Source: Rhodobiaceae bacterium
Lineage (GTDB): Bacteria; Pseudomonadota; Alphaproteobacteria; Parvibaculales; Parvibaculaceae
Assembly (NCBI GenBank): GCA_003330885.1
Contig: CP030277.1
Location: forward strand, 1,612,001 to 1,676,000
Length of the DNA: 64,000 bases
Reading direction: 5' to 3'
Made by a program: the position numbers and the translations under genes. The notes beneath the pieces were generated by a model. It did not search any database and was not told where the DNA came from. It saw nothing but the letters and a program-made list of their open reading frames with translations. Below, piece by piece: positions 44,001-53,213 of the stretch (position 1 is the first letter of the stretch; each line of letters begins with the position of its first letter).

Positions 44001-44258
44001 ATGACTTGTTTGAAATCCGTTTTCGCTCTCAGCATCTCTGCTCTATTGCTCGCCGCCTGCTCCACCGCAGAGGACCGCGCCCGGGAACAGGCGCTTCAGG
44101 ACCGCGCAGATGACAGACACTGTCGGGAACTGGGCTTCGAGCCAGAAACCGAGCCTTACGGAAACTGCCGCTTGAAATTGAAGGAAGTCCGCGCCTCACA
44201 GCAAGCGCCCAATCACCCCAACTTCGGCGTAGGGGTCGGTATCGGGATTGGATTGTGA
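44001..44258 (+). CDS. Small lipoprotein (tandem copy 1)
   Basis: 85 residues from the ATG at 44001, with GGAGG at 43991-43995; an in-frame ATG at 43980 is less likely. A lipoprotein signal ends at the lipobox LLAAC near residue 19. The mature part has a Cys pair in CRELGFEPETEPYGNCRLKL, shared with the next gene, and a Gly/Val/Ile tail (FGVGVGIGIGL). Function unknown. It and its paralogue lie between imuA and imuB on the opposite strand. Confidence 0.75.
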   Translation: MTCLKSVFALSISALLLAACSTAEDRAREQALQDRADDRHCRELGFEPETEPYGNCRLKLKEVRASQQAPNHPNFGVGVGIGIGL

Positions 44259-44261
44259 GCC

Positions 44262-44549
44262 ATGCGAACCCTTGCCATAGCCCTATGCATTACCGGTGGC
44301 CTTGCCTTAAGTGCCTGCACAACACCTGAGCAGCGTGCGTCAGCAGCAGCTGCTCAGCAGAATGCAGACGAAGCGGAATGCACGACCCTTGGCTTTCAGC
44401 CTCAAACAGAGGCCTTCGCTGATTGTCTCTTACGCCTGCGCGAAATCCGGAGCGAAAACGCAAAAACACGCGCGCTGAACAATGCCCGCCGCGACCCGTT
44501 CTGGCCTTGGTACCGGTCGCGCTACAGATACCCTTATCGCTATTGGTAA
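44262..44549 (+). CDS. Small lipoprotein (tandem copy 2)
   Basis: 95 residues, starting three bases after the stop of copy 1. A signal peptide ends at the lipobox LSAC (Cys near residue 19). The mature region repeats the paired-cysteine motif: CTTLGFQPQTEAFADCLLRL. The C-terminus is rich in Arg, Tyr and Trp (WPWYRSRYRYPYRYW). Function unknown; probably an outer-membrane lipoprotein. The pair looks like a tandem duplication that has diverged. Confidence 0.75.
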   Translation: MRTLAIALCITGGLALSACTTPEQRASAAAAQQNADEAECTTLGFQPQTEAFADCLLRLREIRSENAKTRALNNARRDPFWPWYRSRYRYPYRYW

Positions 44550-45389
44550 CTAGCTCGCCTCTCGCACATCGAGAACCACATCCGACGGAGGAAGAGACGA
44601 GGGAATAGCAGGCTGGTTGTCTCCTCCCCGATGCGTTTCAGACACGCTGGAAACAAAACTGCCCGCACAGGCGTCCCAGGCAAGCTCTGACAGGAAGGGC
44701 CGCCCGCCCTTACACTTCTCCAGATCAACCTGCCACCCGGGCCGGTCAATGGCGCGCAGACTGCCCTCTTCCACTGTTGACGCCGCTGACACACACCACC
44801 GTGTGAGCGCGGCACTGGGGCTTTCAAGCTCCCCAAACCCGCGCATCAGAATAAGAGGCGTACTCGCATCTTCCGCTGCCAGGTGAAGCCGCCTGCTGGC
44901 GCGCAAATTAAAATGCCGAGACGTCGCTGGTACCTCACCAACAACCGCGGCAAACACACCAGCCCGAACGCACTCCTCCAAAGCCCACAACATGTCCGGC
45001 TCCCGTGCCGGGTTCACGAGCAGAAGACGGCTCGGGTCTATGCCAAAGCCCGCGAGCCCCGGACCGTATAGCGCACCCATGTCATAGGCGCCCCAGCTTT
45101 GCTGGCACCAGGCAATCAGCCTGTCCTTCCCGCTTGGCGAACCGGACGCATAGGTCGCCCGGGTGGCGAGAGCCGCCGCAAAGCCGATGGCCGCTCCCAT
45201 ATCTCCGTAAGACGCCGCCCGCACCTCATGCACCCCCCGACGGGCAAGACCACCACCTGGCAGCCGTGTGTCCACAGCGCCCAGACCGAGCTGAAACCGC
45301 CCCTCTTCCTCCTGAAAAGGTGGGGTTTCCAGCGCCGCAATCTGTGCCCGCAGACCGGCCATCAGTTCTGTTTTTTTTAGGGACTGCAT
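44550..45389 (-). CDS. imuA: ImuA, RecA-like mutasome protein
   Basis: 279 residues. ImuA interacts with RecA and ImuB during damage-induced mutagenesis. The sequence has the RecA/SulA-like layout of the family: LGLGAVDTRLPGGGLARRGV near residues 34-53, RLIAWCQQSWGAYDMGALYG, LLLVNPAREPDMLWALEECV and GVFAAVVGEVPATSRHFNLR. It normally starts the imuA-imuB-dnaE2 operon; here it is separated from imuB by two opposite-strand genes and has its own LexA box 14-28 bases upstream of its start. Its stop abuts the end of the second lipoprotein gene. Confidence 0.88.
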   Translation of the reverse strand: MQSLKKTELMAGLRAQIAALETPPFQEEEGRFQLGLGAVDTRLPGGGLARRGVHEVRAASYGDMGAAIGFAAALATRATYASGSPSGKDRLIAWCQQSWGAYDMGALYGPGLAGFGIDPSRLLLVNPAREPDMLWALEECVRAGVFAAVVGEVPATSRHFNLRASRRLHLAAEDASTPLILMRGFGELESPSAALTRWCVSAASTVEEGSLRAIDRPGWQVDLEKCKGGRPFLSELAWDACAGSFVSSVSETHRGGDNQPAIPSSLPPSDVVLDVREAS

Positions 45390-45402
45390 ACCATTGCCAA
45401 AT

Positions 45403-45417
45403 GTTCCCTTTATGTTC
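45403..45417 (-). promoter_or_regulatory. LexA (SOS) box upstream of imuA
   Basis: GTTC-CCTTTAT-GTTC matches the alphaproteobacterial LexA consensus exactly and lies 14 bases before the imuA start codon. Confidence 0.88.
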
Positions 45418-45436
45418 TCATTTGACTATATGAGAG

Positions 45437-46183
45437 TCAAGCAGGGGAAAGAGTCACCTTCCGCGCCAGCATCTTCACCTGACCCTGCTCGATCGATGAA
45501 TGCACGATCTCAAAACCGGCTGCTTTTAATCGATTGCGGACATCTGCTTCGCCCAGACGTAACTTGGGATAGGAACTCTTGTAGAGCACCCAGCCACTCT
45601 CTTCTCGCCGGTGAATAAGGTCATGAACCTCCACCCTGTCACCCTGGTCTTCCAGAAAGCAGGTCATGATCCGATCATCAGTCTGCGCCACGGGAATGAA
45701 CCGGTCTACACCCTCCAGCACATGGGTGAGATCCCGAAATCCCAACAGCAGCTGACCACGGGAGCCAAGCACGCCATGGACCTCGCCGAGGAAGCGATCA
45801 ACGTCCTCAAATGACGGCAGGTGGGGAAGCGTATCCCCCAGACACACAGCGAGCTCAAAGCCAGGCATCACCACACCCTGCAACTCAGTGATGTCACCCT
45901 GAATGGCATGAACCGCAGACCCCACCGTCCGCCGTTTCAGTTCATCCAGCAGCTCCTCAGACTGGTCAACCGCCGTAACCTGGTAGCCAATCTTGGTGAG
46001 CGCCACCGAATGCATGCCAGGGCCACAGCCAAGGTCTAACGCCCGCGCCCGCCCGCTCTCACACTCGAGATCAAGTCCACATAGGAGGCCCATATCCGCA
46101 CGAACGCGGGCATCAAAGTCGCCGACCATGGTCAGGTAATCTGCCGCCAGTAGATCACGATAATGGTTGGTCACATCACCCAT
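45437..46183 (-). CDS. Class I SAM-dependent methyltransferase
   Basis: 248 residues from the ATG at 46183; a TTG at 46225 would add 14. The SAM-binding motif I is ALDLGCGPGMHSVALTKIGY near residue 48, followed by motif II VTAVDQSEELLDEL and VCLGDTLPHLPSFEDVDRFL. The protein is close to the UbiE/COQ5-like small-molecule methyltransferases, but the substrate cannot be told. It is divergent from the amidohydrolase gene. Confidence 0.85.
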   Translation of the reverse strand: MGDVTNHYRDLLAADYLTMVGDFDARVRADMGLLCGLDLECESGRARALDLGCGPGMHSVALTKIGYQVTAVDQSEELLDELKRRTVGSAVHAIQGDITELQGVVMPGFELAVCLGDTLPHLPSFEDVDRFLGEVHGVLGSRGQLLLGFRDLTHVLEGVDRFIPVAQTDDRIMTCFLEDQGDRVEVHDLIHRREESGWVLYKSSYPKLRLGEADVRNRLKAAGFEIVHSSIEQGQVKMLARKVTLSPA

Positions 46184-46236
46184 GAGAATTCCATATAAAG
46201 ATTTGTTTATGTCTTTATGTATCAATCAACAACCCA

Positions 46237-46250
46237 AGGCATCAATGCCT
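46237..46250. promoter_or_regulatory. Candidate operator between methyltransferase and amidohydrolase genes
   Basis: AGGCAT-CA-ATGCCT is a perfect palindrome with six-base arms in the short divergent intergenic region. The TetR regulator encoded downstream of the amidohydrolase is a reasonable candidate to bind it; this is inference from position only. Confidence 0.3.
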
Positions 46251-46330
46251 ATATTACTAATGTGAATTTTCATTTGTATTATAAGCTACCGTCCTCCATA
46301 ACCAGCTCCAACACCACAATGGAGCTGGCC

Positions 46331-48055
46331 ATGCAAACAGACCGCTTTCTTCTCACCTGCACTGTTGTGCTGGCTTTGACGTCCACCACTGCAATGGCGG
46401 CTGAGACTCTCTACACCAACGGACAAATCTATACCGCCAATGAGCATCAACCCTGGGCGGACACCATGATCGTCAATGAGGGGGTCATCCAATTCATTGG
46501 GCAGGCTGGCGACGCAGAACAACACCTCTCCGACAATTTCATTACCCAGGACCTCGGCGACGCCTTTGTCATGCCGGGCATCATTGACGGACACACACAT
46601 CCAGGTCTTGTTGCCGCACTGACCGACGAAGAAGGTGCAGATGAGCCACGCATCCCAGAGACATCAAAGGAAGAGATGTTTGAGTGGCTCGAACAATATG
46701 CGAGCGACAACTGGTATCTACCGATAGTGATCCTCGGCGAATGGAATGTCGCCCTCTTCGCGCCGGAAGGTCCTCATAAGGATGACTTAGACAAGATCTT
46801 CACCTACCGCCCTGCCCTTCTGTTCGACAATTCCGGACACAGCATGTGGCTCAATTCAGTCGCTCTGTTTCTCTTAGGTATAGACAAGGACACACCCGAC
46901 CTCAGTCCAAACATCTCCTATTTCGTTCGAGACGAAAACGGCGAACCAACAGGGTGGGTGAAAGAGTTCGCCCTCTTTCCCTACCTGGGTGATCTCCTTC
47001 TCCCGGGACACGAGGATCTGAAACAAAATCTCAAAACATTTCTGGACTACTTAAACACCAAAGGAGTCACCAGCCTGGTTGATGGAGGAAACTTCAGCTG
47101 GCACGACCCCGTATACGCAGCGCTAAAGGAATTGAACGATGAAGGCAATTTGCACATCCGGTACGAAGGCACATATCATGTATACCATCCTACACAGATA
47201 GCGTTTGCGATTGACGAGCTTCTCAAGCTTAGAGAAAAATACGCTGGTGGACTCATCTCATTCAACACAATCAAAATTCATTTCGATGGTGTCGCGGAAA
47301 TCAACACGGCGGGCATGCTCGAACCCTTTGCCAATGAGCCCGGCAACCGCGGAGGCGTTCTACTCACCACAGACGAACTTACCGACTTCATTCTCCAATT
47401 GGTTGAACGAGACATTAATCTCCACCTGCACTCTGTGGGTGACCGCGCAACACAGACAGCTTTGGATGCAACTGAACAGGCTCGAACCCGCCATGGAGAT
47501 GCATTGCCAATTGAGATAACTCTAGCGCATCTTGAAACCACAGTCCCGCATGACATTGAGCGTTTCAAAGACTTGGAGGTTCATGCGAACTTCACGCCTC
47601 ATTGGTTCGGCGGGTACTTCAAAGGCGGCGATCTCGCCCTTGGTCCAGAGCGCAGTTTTGTCTCGCAATTGGCAAGGACCTATTATGACGGCGGCGCCAA
47701 TGTGACCTTCTCCAGTGACGTCGTGACCGGCTTTGAAGCGCATCGTGCAAATCCATTTTTCGGCATACAAACTGGGGTCAATCGCCAGGAAGTATCACAA
47801 GGTCGAGACGGCGCCATCATGAACCCGCCAAAAGAACGACTCAATATCGAGCAAATGATAAAAGGTTATACAATCAACGGCGCAAAACAGATGGGCACCG
47901 AAAGACATGTTGGGTCGTTGGAAGTGGGTAAAGTGGCAGACTTCATCATCCTTGATGCGAACCCACTGACATCAGATGCCTATGGCCTTCACAAAATTTC
48001 ACCTATCGCTGTTTATGTCGGCGGCGAGCAAGTACCGATCACAAAGGGAAACTAG
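46331..48055 (+). CDS. Secreted amidohydrolase (YtcJ-like)
   Basis: 574 residues from the ATG at 46331, which follows GGAG and begins a signal peptide (FLLTCTVVLALTSTTAMAAE). Upstream in-frame ATGs add a segment without signal character. The metal-dependent hydrolase core starts with ETLYTNGQIYTANEHQPWAD and has the metal-binding FVMPGIIDGHTHPG, then HSVGDRATQTALD and FSSDVVTGFEAHR, ending with VGSLEVGKVADFIILDANPL. YtcJ-type proteins hydrolyse amide or related bonds; the substrate is unknown. The TetR gene follows with no gap. Confidence 0.9.
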   Translation: MQTDRFLLTCTVVLALTSTTAMAAETLYTNGQIYTANEHQPWADTMIVNEGVIQFIGQAGDAEQHLSDNFITQDLGDAFVMPGIIDGHTHPGLVAALTDEEGADEPRIPETSKEEMFEWLEQYASDNWYLPIVILGEWNVALFAPEGPHKDDLDKIFTYRPALLFDNSGHSMWLNSVALFLLGIDKDTPDLSPNISYFVRDENGEPTGWVKEFALFPYLGDLLLPGHEDLKQNLKTFLDYLNTKGVTSLVDGGNFSWHDPVYAALKELNDEGNLHIRYEGTYHVYHPTQIAFAIDELLKLREKYAGGLISFNTIKIHFDGVAEINTAGMLEPFANEPGNRGGVLLTTDELTDFILQLVERDINLHLHSVGDRATQTALDATEQARTRHGDALPIEITLAHLETTVPHDIERFKDLEVHANFTPHWFGGYFKGGDLALGPERSFVSQLARTYYDGGANVTFSSDVVTGFEAHRANPFFGIQTGVNRQEVSQGRDGAIMNPPKERLNIEQMIKGYTINGAKQMGTERHVGSLEVGKVADFIILDANPLTSDAYGLHKISPIAVYVGGEQVPITKGN

Positions 48056-48727
48056 ATGGCCGGAGAGACCGATACGCCAGCTGACATCTCGACGCTCCTT
48101 CCCCGGAAAAAACCAAGCCAGGGACGCAGCAGACAGACCGTGACGAAGGTATTAGACGCCACTCGAGATATTCTTCAGACAGAGGGGCACCGAGCTCTAA
48201 CAACTATTCTCGTCGCAGAACGTTCAGGTGTCACCGTCGGCTCCATATACCAATATTTTCCAAGCAAACACGCCATTATCTATGAGCTTTACACCGCTTG
48301 GCTAAATGATGTCGTCGCACAACTCGATGCCATTTTGGAGAACCGCAGCGACGACGACAGCGCAGAAGATGTTCTAAAGAAAATATTTCTTGAGCTTCTA
48401 GGAGAAGACATCACGGACAATCTGACGCGTGAGCTCACTCAGGCAATGCAGGCACACCCAGAACTGCAAACGGTTGAAGCAGATCATCAAACGCGGATCG
48501 CTACCCGCATCGGATCACTTTTGGGCGAAATGTCGGGCACAGTAGAGGACCCGGCCATCTTTGACTTCGCCGTAGCAATTTACCGCTTGTCCGTCTCTCT
48601 TATGGACACAGTCCAAGACACCGGCCCACAAAGCAAAGCGATCTTAGCCACCTGGGCAGAAATGACAGCTGAATCAGCGGTTCGAAATTTCTCGAAAATC
48701 GTCAACGCCAAAGCCGGCTCCAGTTGA
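48056..48727 (+). CDS. TetR/AcrR-family transcriptional regulator
   Basis: 223 residues. The N-terminal helix-turn-helix (residues about 25-70) reads RQTVTKVLDATRDILQTEGH and VAERSGVTVGSIYQYFPSKH, the classic TetR recognition helix. The C-terminal ligand domain is helical and unassigned. Its ATG directly follows the stop of the amidohydrolase, so the regulator and enzyme are coupled; it probably senses the enzyme's substrate or product. A terminator lies 26 bases after the stop. Confidence 0.92.
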   Translation: MAGETDTPADISTLLPRKKPSQGRSRQTVTKVLDATRDILQTEGHRALTTILVAERSGVTVGSIYQYFPSKHAIIYELYTAWLNDVVAQLDAILENRSDDDSAEDVLKKIFLELLGEDITDNLTRELTQAMQAHPELQTVEADHQTRIATRIGSLLGEMSGTVEDPAIFDFAVAIYRLSVSLMDTVQDTGPQSKAILATWAEMTAESAVRNFSKIVNAKAGSS

Positions 48728-48752
48728 AAATTTCGTCGGCCAACTAATACGC

Positions 48753-48779
48753 CCTCTGCTGAAACCAGAGGCTGTTTTT
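48753..48779 (+). terminator. Terminator after the TetR gene
   Basis: Stem CCTCTG (48753-48758) and CAGAGG (48766-48771) followed by CTGTTTTT. Short stem but well placed. Confidence 0.6.
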
Positions 48780-48998
48780 ACAAGCGCATATGCCGGTATC
48801 GGAAGCGGCGGATTACACCCGATCTACCGTAAAGCAGACACAGTCACCCGACAGAGGTAGCAAAGCATATAGCCGGGCCGCCGCCCCGCTCACACCCTTC
48901 AGGCTGCACCTTTTTCTCTATGGTGAAATAGCGTTTTATAAAAAAATAATAATTTGGTTTTAGGCTGATCGCGGGATGAAAAAAGGCGGGTGGTCTAA

Positions 48999-51407
48999 AT
49001 GCTAAATCTATCTCTCTCAAAAAAACTCCCACTAATCATGGGAACAATGGCAATTCTTGCGGCTGTTTCAGCTGGAATTGTCGGGTTTATTCAGGCGCAA
49101 AGCGCTCTTCACAAAGCAGAAGAAGAAAAACTAGAAGCAATTTTGCATGACAGAGCCTCCTCTCTTACAGAGTGGTACGAGGCAATCGACGGCGATCTTT
49201 CTGTCCAGTCAGAAAACCCGTTCGTCATCGAAGCTCTCTACGCATTCGAAAATGGATGGGCAGATCTAGGATCCGGTCAGCAGCAGCACCTGCAACGGCT
49301 GTATATTGACGAAAACCCACATCCGCTGGGAAGTAAGGATGATCTCGATGTAGCCAATGATGGGTCCAGCTACGCCCTGGCGCATGAATCCTATCACCCC
49401 TACTTTCGCTCTCTCCAAAAAGACCGTGGCTACCACGACATCTTTCTTTTGGATCGCGATGGCAATGTCGTTTATTCGGTTTTCAAAGAAGTCGACTACG
49501 CGACCAATGTCGTCACCGGCGAATGGGTGGACACCGATCTTGGAAACGCATTCCGGGCAGCCCGGGATGCAGGAACGAGCAGAGATCGGACCTTCCTGGA
49601 CTTCAAGCCCTATCCACCAAGTCAGGATGCTCCGGGTGCTTTCATGTCCGCACCCATTATCAACTCGGAAAATAAACTGACTGGCGTCATCGTCTTCCAA
49701 ATGCCCATCGATACCCTGAACAATGTGATGAACCGCACAGCAGGACTTGGAGAAACTGGCGAAACTTTTGCGGTCGGACCAGACCATCTGATGCGGAGCA
49801 ATTCCCGCTTTTCAGAAGAGTCGACAATTCTCACGCGTCGGGTAGACACCGAACCGGTTGATCTCGCCTTGGCCGGTGAGACTGGAATCATGGAAACACT
49901 GGACTACCGCGACCATGAAGTCTTCAGTGCCTATGCACCGGTCAAACTTGGAAACATCACCTGGGCAATTCTCGTTGACCAGGATTCGCATGAAGCGATG
50001 GAAGCAATTGACGGCCTCCTACTAATCCTATTGGAAGTAATCGGAATCACGACGCTGATCCTTGCCGGAGTTGGAATATGGGTAGGTCGATTGATAACCA
50101 AACCTATCCTTGCGATGGCTGACACCATGGAAGACATCGCTGGCGGCGACACAGGAAGCGACGTCCCTGGAACAAATCGCACCGATGAATTAGGAAAAAT
50201 GGCATCGGCAGTCGAGATTTTCCGCAAAGGACTGATCGAAAGAGCGGAAATGCGTGTCGAGCAGGAAAATGAACGAACCGCAACCCGAAAAGCGATCAAA
50301 AAGGCCGTAAATGACATTGCTGTTCAGGTGGAAGCCAGCACGGGCTCCCTCATAGAAGACGTCTCAAGCGCAATGGAAAACGCCTCAAAGGTCTCACGGA
50401 CGATCAAGGATGCTGCAAAACGCGTCGAGGAAGATACGCATACGGTAGCAGCAGCAACTGAAGAGTCTCAGGCAAGCCTGAACACCATGTCCGCCTCTAC
50501 CGAAGGTATGGCGAACTCCATCCGCGACATTAGTCGTGAAATGGAAACATCGCTGGGAGCGACGAATGAGGCAGTGTCTGCAGGCGACGATGCCAAACTA
50601 AAAATTAGCTCGCTGTCCGACTCTGTCGAGAAAGTGAGCGAGGTGGTCGCGGTCATTACTGGTATCGCTGAACAAACCAACCTTCTAGCCCTCAACGCAA
50701 CAATCGAAGCAGCCCGAGCCGGGGAAGCTGGCAAAGGTTTCGCTGTGGTCGCTTCAGAAGTTAAGGATCTCGCCAACCAGACAGCCCGATCAACTGACGA
50801 AATCGTTGCACAGATCTCCGACATTCAGCAATCGACTGAAGCGGCTGTTCAATCCTTTGACAACATCTCAACGGCATTGGATCGCGTACAAGCTGTCGCG
50901 CAGACGATTGCTGGCGCTGTAGAGAAACAGAACGCAACAACAGAAGAAATTGCATCAACGGCCGATGAAACAAGACAGGCCTCAGCAGAAATTGCTCAAA
51001 GTGTCGCTTCCGTTTCAAATGAAGCCAGAAAAACTAGCGAGCAAACGGTTGACCTCAACCAGGCAATCGATAGCGTCACCGAAATGGTGCGTGATCTGGG
51101 GGACGACCTAAACAAAGTTGTTCGGGCGTCAACAGACGAAGCAGATCGTCGCCTTTCTGAAAGGGTCGAAGATGACTCTGCCTGCGAGCTGGTGGTCAAT
51201 GACAAGGTCTACCAAACAAACCTTTCAGACCTCTCAGCAACCGTTGTCCGCGTCGCACGACCCGACACGCTTGCTGATGTCCGAGGTCGGATCGAATTTA
51301 TCTCCAAAGCCCACAATATCAAGTGCGAGGCAGACGTTATCGAATGTAGCGGGACATTCATCCGCCTCGAGTTTGTAGAAAAACAATCGATCAGAGTTGC
51401 CGCCTAA
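48999..51407 (+). CDS. Methyl-accepting chemotaxis protein with C-terminal PilZ-like domain
   Basis: 802 residues. A transmembrane helix at about 11-31, a long periplasmic sensor (about 35-338, Cache-like: [20 protein letters not shown]), a second helix at about 342-362 and a HAMP domain (about 363-415). The signalling tip is [20 protein letters not shown] near 562, with [20 protein letters not shown]. Residues about 715-802 form a PilZ-like domain: it has RLSER (RxxxR) but DLSATV where DxSxxG is expected. No pentapeptide CheR tether is seen. No other chemotaxis gene is nearby. Confidence 0.92.
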   Translation: MLNLSLSKKLPLIMGTMAILAAVSAGIVGFIQAQSALHKAEEEKLEAILHDRASSLTEWYEAIDGDLSVQSENPFVIEALYAFENGWADLGSGQQQHLQRLYIDENPHPLGSKDDLDVANDGSSYALAHESYHPYFRSLQKDRGYHDIFLLDRDGNVVYSVFKEVDYATNVVTGEWVDTDLGNAFRAARDAGTSRDRTFLDFKPYPPSQDAPGAFMSAPIINSENKLTGVIVFQMPIDTLNNVMNRTAGLGETGETFAVGPDHLMRSNSRFSEESTILTRRVDTEPVDLALAGETGIMETLDYRDHEVFSAYAPVKLGNITWAILVDQDSHEAMEAIDGLLLILLEVIGITTLILAGVGIWVGRLITKPILAMADTMEDIAGGDTGSDVPGTNRTDELGKMASAVEIFRKGLIERAEMRVEQENERTATRKAIKKAVNDIAVQVEASTGSLIEDVSSAMENASKVSRTIKDAAKRVEEDTHTVAAATEESQASLNTMSASTEGMANSIRDISREMETSLGATNEAVSAGDDAKLKISSLSDSVEKVSEVVAVITGIAEQTNLLALNATIEAARAGEAGKGFAVVASEVKDLANQTARSTDEIVAQISDIQQSTEAAVQSFDNISTALDRVQAVAQTIAGAVEKQNATTEEIASTADETRQASAEIAQSVASVSNEARKTSEQTVDLNQAIDSVTEMVRDLGDDLNKVVRASTDEADRRLSERVEDDSACELVVNDKVYQTNLSDLSATVVRVARPDTLADVRGRIEFISKAHNIKCEADVIECSGTFIRLEFVEKQSIRVAA

Positions 51408-51425
51408 CGAAATTTTGTTGAATGC

Positions 51426-52502
51426 TTAGCCTTCAACAAACCCCGGCCATTGGCCCATATACTCAACGAACTTGCCACTAAGGCCTTGTTCGTTGAGGTA
51501 GGCCGCTGTCACTGGAATGGTCACCGGTTCAAAAGACGGATCTGCCGCCAGCTTGTTCGGGAAGTCGTGGGTTAAAATCGCTGCGCGCCCAAGCAGAACA
51601 AAATCACACCCTTGGTCCAGACAGGCTTGAGCATCTTCTGGACGCGCGATTTTTCCGGCAACGCCCAGGCGCACATTACCTCTGTCCAACTCCGTGAAAT
51701 AGTCCATAAGCTTCTTGCCTTTGAACTCCTCATCGGTCGGTTCTTTGAAGACATTCCAAAGCGACATGTCGAGATAGTCGATTTTGTCTTCGCGCATCAG
51801 ACGTTGTGCCACCTCAACAATCTCATTCAACTTCAGATCGAACCGCTCAGGTGACAGGCGAACACCGAGGTGAAAGTCCGCCCCACACCGGGCGCGAATG
51901 CCATCGATGATATCAAACAGAGGTCGCCCCCGATTTTCGAGTGCCCCACCATACTTGTCGTCTCGTTGATTCACGCCGGGGCTTAGAAATTGGCACAAGA
52001 TGTAGCCATGAGCTCCATGGAGCTCGACGCCATCAAAGCCTGCCTTCTCTGCCCGCTCAGCACCAGCGACAAAATCTTCGATGAGCTGGTCGACTTCAGC
52101 GGTTGAGAGAGCCCGCGCTCCGAACTCTTCATGGTCTGATGGGCAATGCGGCTTTTCACCGATAAGCTCTTCTGGAGATCGCATTCCCGCATGATGCAAC
52201 TGCACCACCGCAATACTGTCCTGAGATTTAATTGCTGTCGCTAAACGCGTCAGTCCTTCCAGATGATCGTCGGAAAAAATTCCGAGCTGGCCAGGAAAAC
52301 CCTGCCCCACAGCCTGCACATGCGCTGCGCAGGTCATGGTCAAGCCAAAGCCACCTTCGGCCCGCATGGTAAGCCAGCGAAATTCTTCGGCGGACAAGCG
52401 CCCATCATCATAGCTTTGAGTATTGGTAAGCGGCGCCAACATGAAACGGTTCTTCATGGCAGGCCCCCGCGTGAACGACAAAGGTTCAAACAGATCAGTC
52501 AT
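51426..52502 (-). CDS. NADH:flavin oxidoreductase, Old Yellow Enzyme family
   Basis: 358 residues from the ATG at 52502 (MTDLFEPLSFTRG); the longer frame overlaps the methyltransferase gene. The FMN-binding TIM barrel shows MKNRFMLAPLTNTQSYDDGR, VQLHHAGMRS, GFDGVELHGAHGYILCQFLS and NQRDDKYGGALENRGR. The C-terminal VAGKIARPEDAQACLDQGCD and FVLLGRAAILTHDFP bind FMN phosphate. These enzymes reduce activated C=C bonds with NAD(P)H; substrate unknown. It follows the methyltransferase gene by 34 bases. Confidence 0.93.
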   Translation of the reverse strand: MTDLFEPLSFTRGPAMKNRFMLAPLTNTQSYDDGRLSAEEFRWLTMRAEGGFGLTMTCAAHVQAVGQGFPGQLGIFSDDHLEGLTRLATAIKSQDSIAVVQLHHAGMRSPEELIGEKPHCPSDHEEFGARALSTAEVDQLIEDFVAGAERAEKAGFDGVELHGAHGYILCQFLSPGVNQRDDKYGGALENRGRPLFDIIDGIRARCGADFHLGVRLSPERFDLKLNEIVEVAQRLMREDKIDYLDMSLWNVFKEPTDEEFKGKKLMDYFTELDRGNVRLGVAGKIARPEDAQACLDQGCDFVLLGRAAILTHDFPNKLAADPSFEPVTIPVTAAYLNEQGLSGKFVEYMGQWPGFVEG

Positions 52503-52536
52503 GTAACATCCAAAATTGAGGAGAAAGAAAGTCGGA

Positions 52537-53163
52537 TCAGGCCTCTTGTGCTGTGCCCCAATAGTTAAAGCCTGCAAAGCGCGGCGTGTCCGGCAGATAC
52601 ATTGTCTCAAGGTTTTTCACTTTGAACCCACCCTGCTCCAACACACTCGGAATGTTCCGGTTGAGATTGCAGCCGCCTGCGATCCGTTTCCAGAATGGAT
52701 TGACGCGGGCCTGCCACTTTTGCACGTCTTCATCAGGCGCTAACCCATGCTCACAAAAAATGAGATTACCGCCTGGCCGCAGCACACGCTTCATACCTTC
52801 CAGCGCTTTCTGAGGGTCAGGGATTGTGCAGAGCGAATAAGTCACCATCACCGTATCGACAGAGTTGGCATCCAATGGAATCTCCTCTCCCGGCAAGCCT
52901 ACAAACTCAACGTCAAACCCCAATCCCTTCGCCCGTTCTCCGGCGATCTTCCAACTCTCTTCCGAGGGGTCGAGACCAATCACCCGCTCAACACGGGAAG
53001 GATCGTAGTGCTCAAGATTAAGTCCGGTTCCGATGCCGATTTCGAGCACCCGGCCTTCCGCCATCGGCACGACTTTTTTCCGCTGGTAAGCGATCGGCTT
53101 GGCTCCACAGGCAAACTTGCTGTTGATGATCCGGGGGACAATATATTTTTCGTAAAAACCCAT
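52537..53163 (-). CDS. Class I SAM-dependent methyltransferase (UbiE/PmtA-like)
   Basis: 208 residues from the ATG at 53163, after GGGAGAG; the longer frame overlaps the end of the neighbouring gene. Motif I is RVLEIGIGTGLNLEHYDPSR (about 48-67), with VIGLDPSEESWKIA and VDTVMVTYSLCTIPDPQKAL, then GMKRVLRPGGNLIFCEHGLA. This pattern is close to small methyltransferases annotated as PmtA or UbiE-like. The first residues (MGFYEKYIVPRIIN) are characteristic of that subgroup. Likely co-transcribed with the OYE gene. Confidence 0.88.
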   Translation of the reverse strand: MGFYEKYIVPRIINSKFACGAKPIAYQRKKVVPMAEGRVLEIGIGTGLNLEHYDPSRVERVIGLDPSEESWKIAGERAKGLGFDVEFVGLPGEEIPLDANSVDTVMVTYSLCTIPDPQKALEGMKRVLRPGGNLIFCEHGLAPDEDVQKWQARVNPFWKRIAGGCNLNRNIPSVLEQGGFKVKNLETMYLPDTPRFAGFNYWGTAQEA

Positions 53164-53213
53164 GCGCTCTCTCCCAATGTTGATAGTCGAGAGTATAAGC
53201 GCAAAAGTGGGTC

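Noticed and set aside
48874-48890. GG-N10-GC match upstream of the chemoreceptor
   Set aside because: It lies in a run of G and C with no TGGCAC or TTGC character, so the spacing is coincidental.
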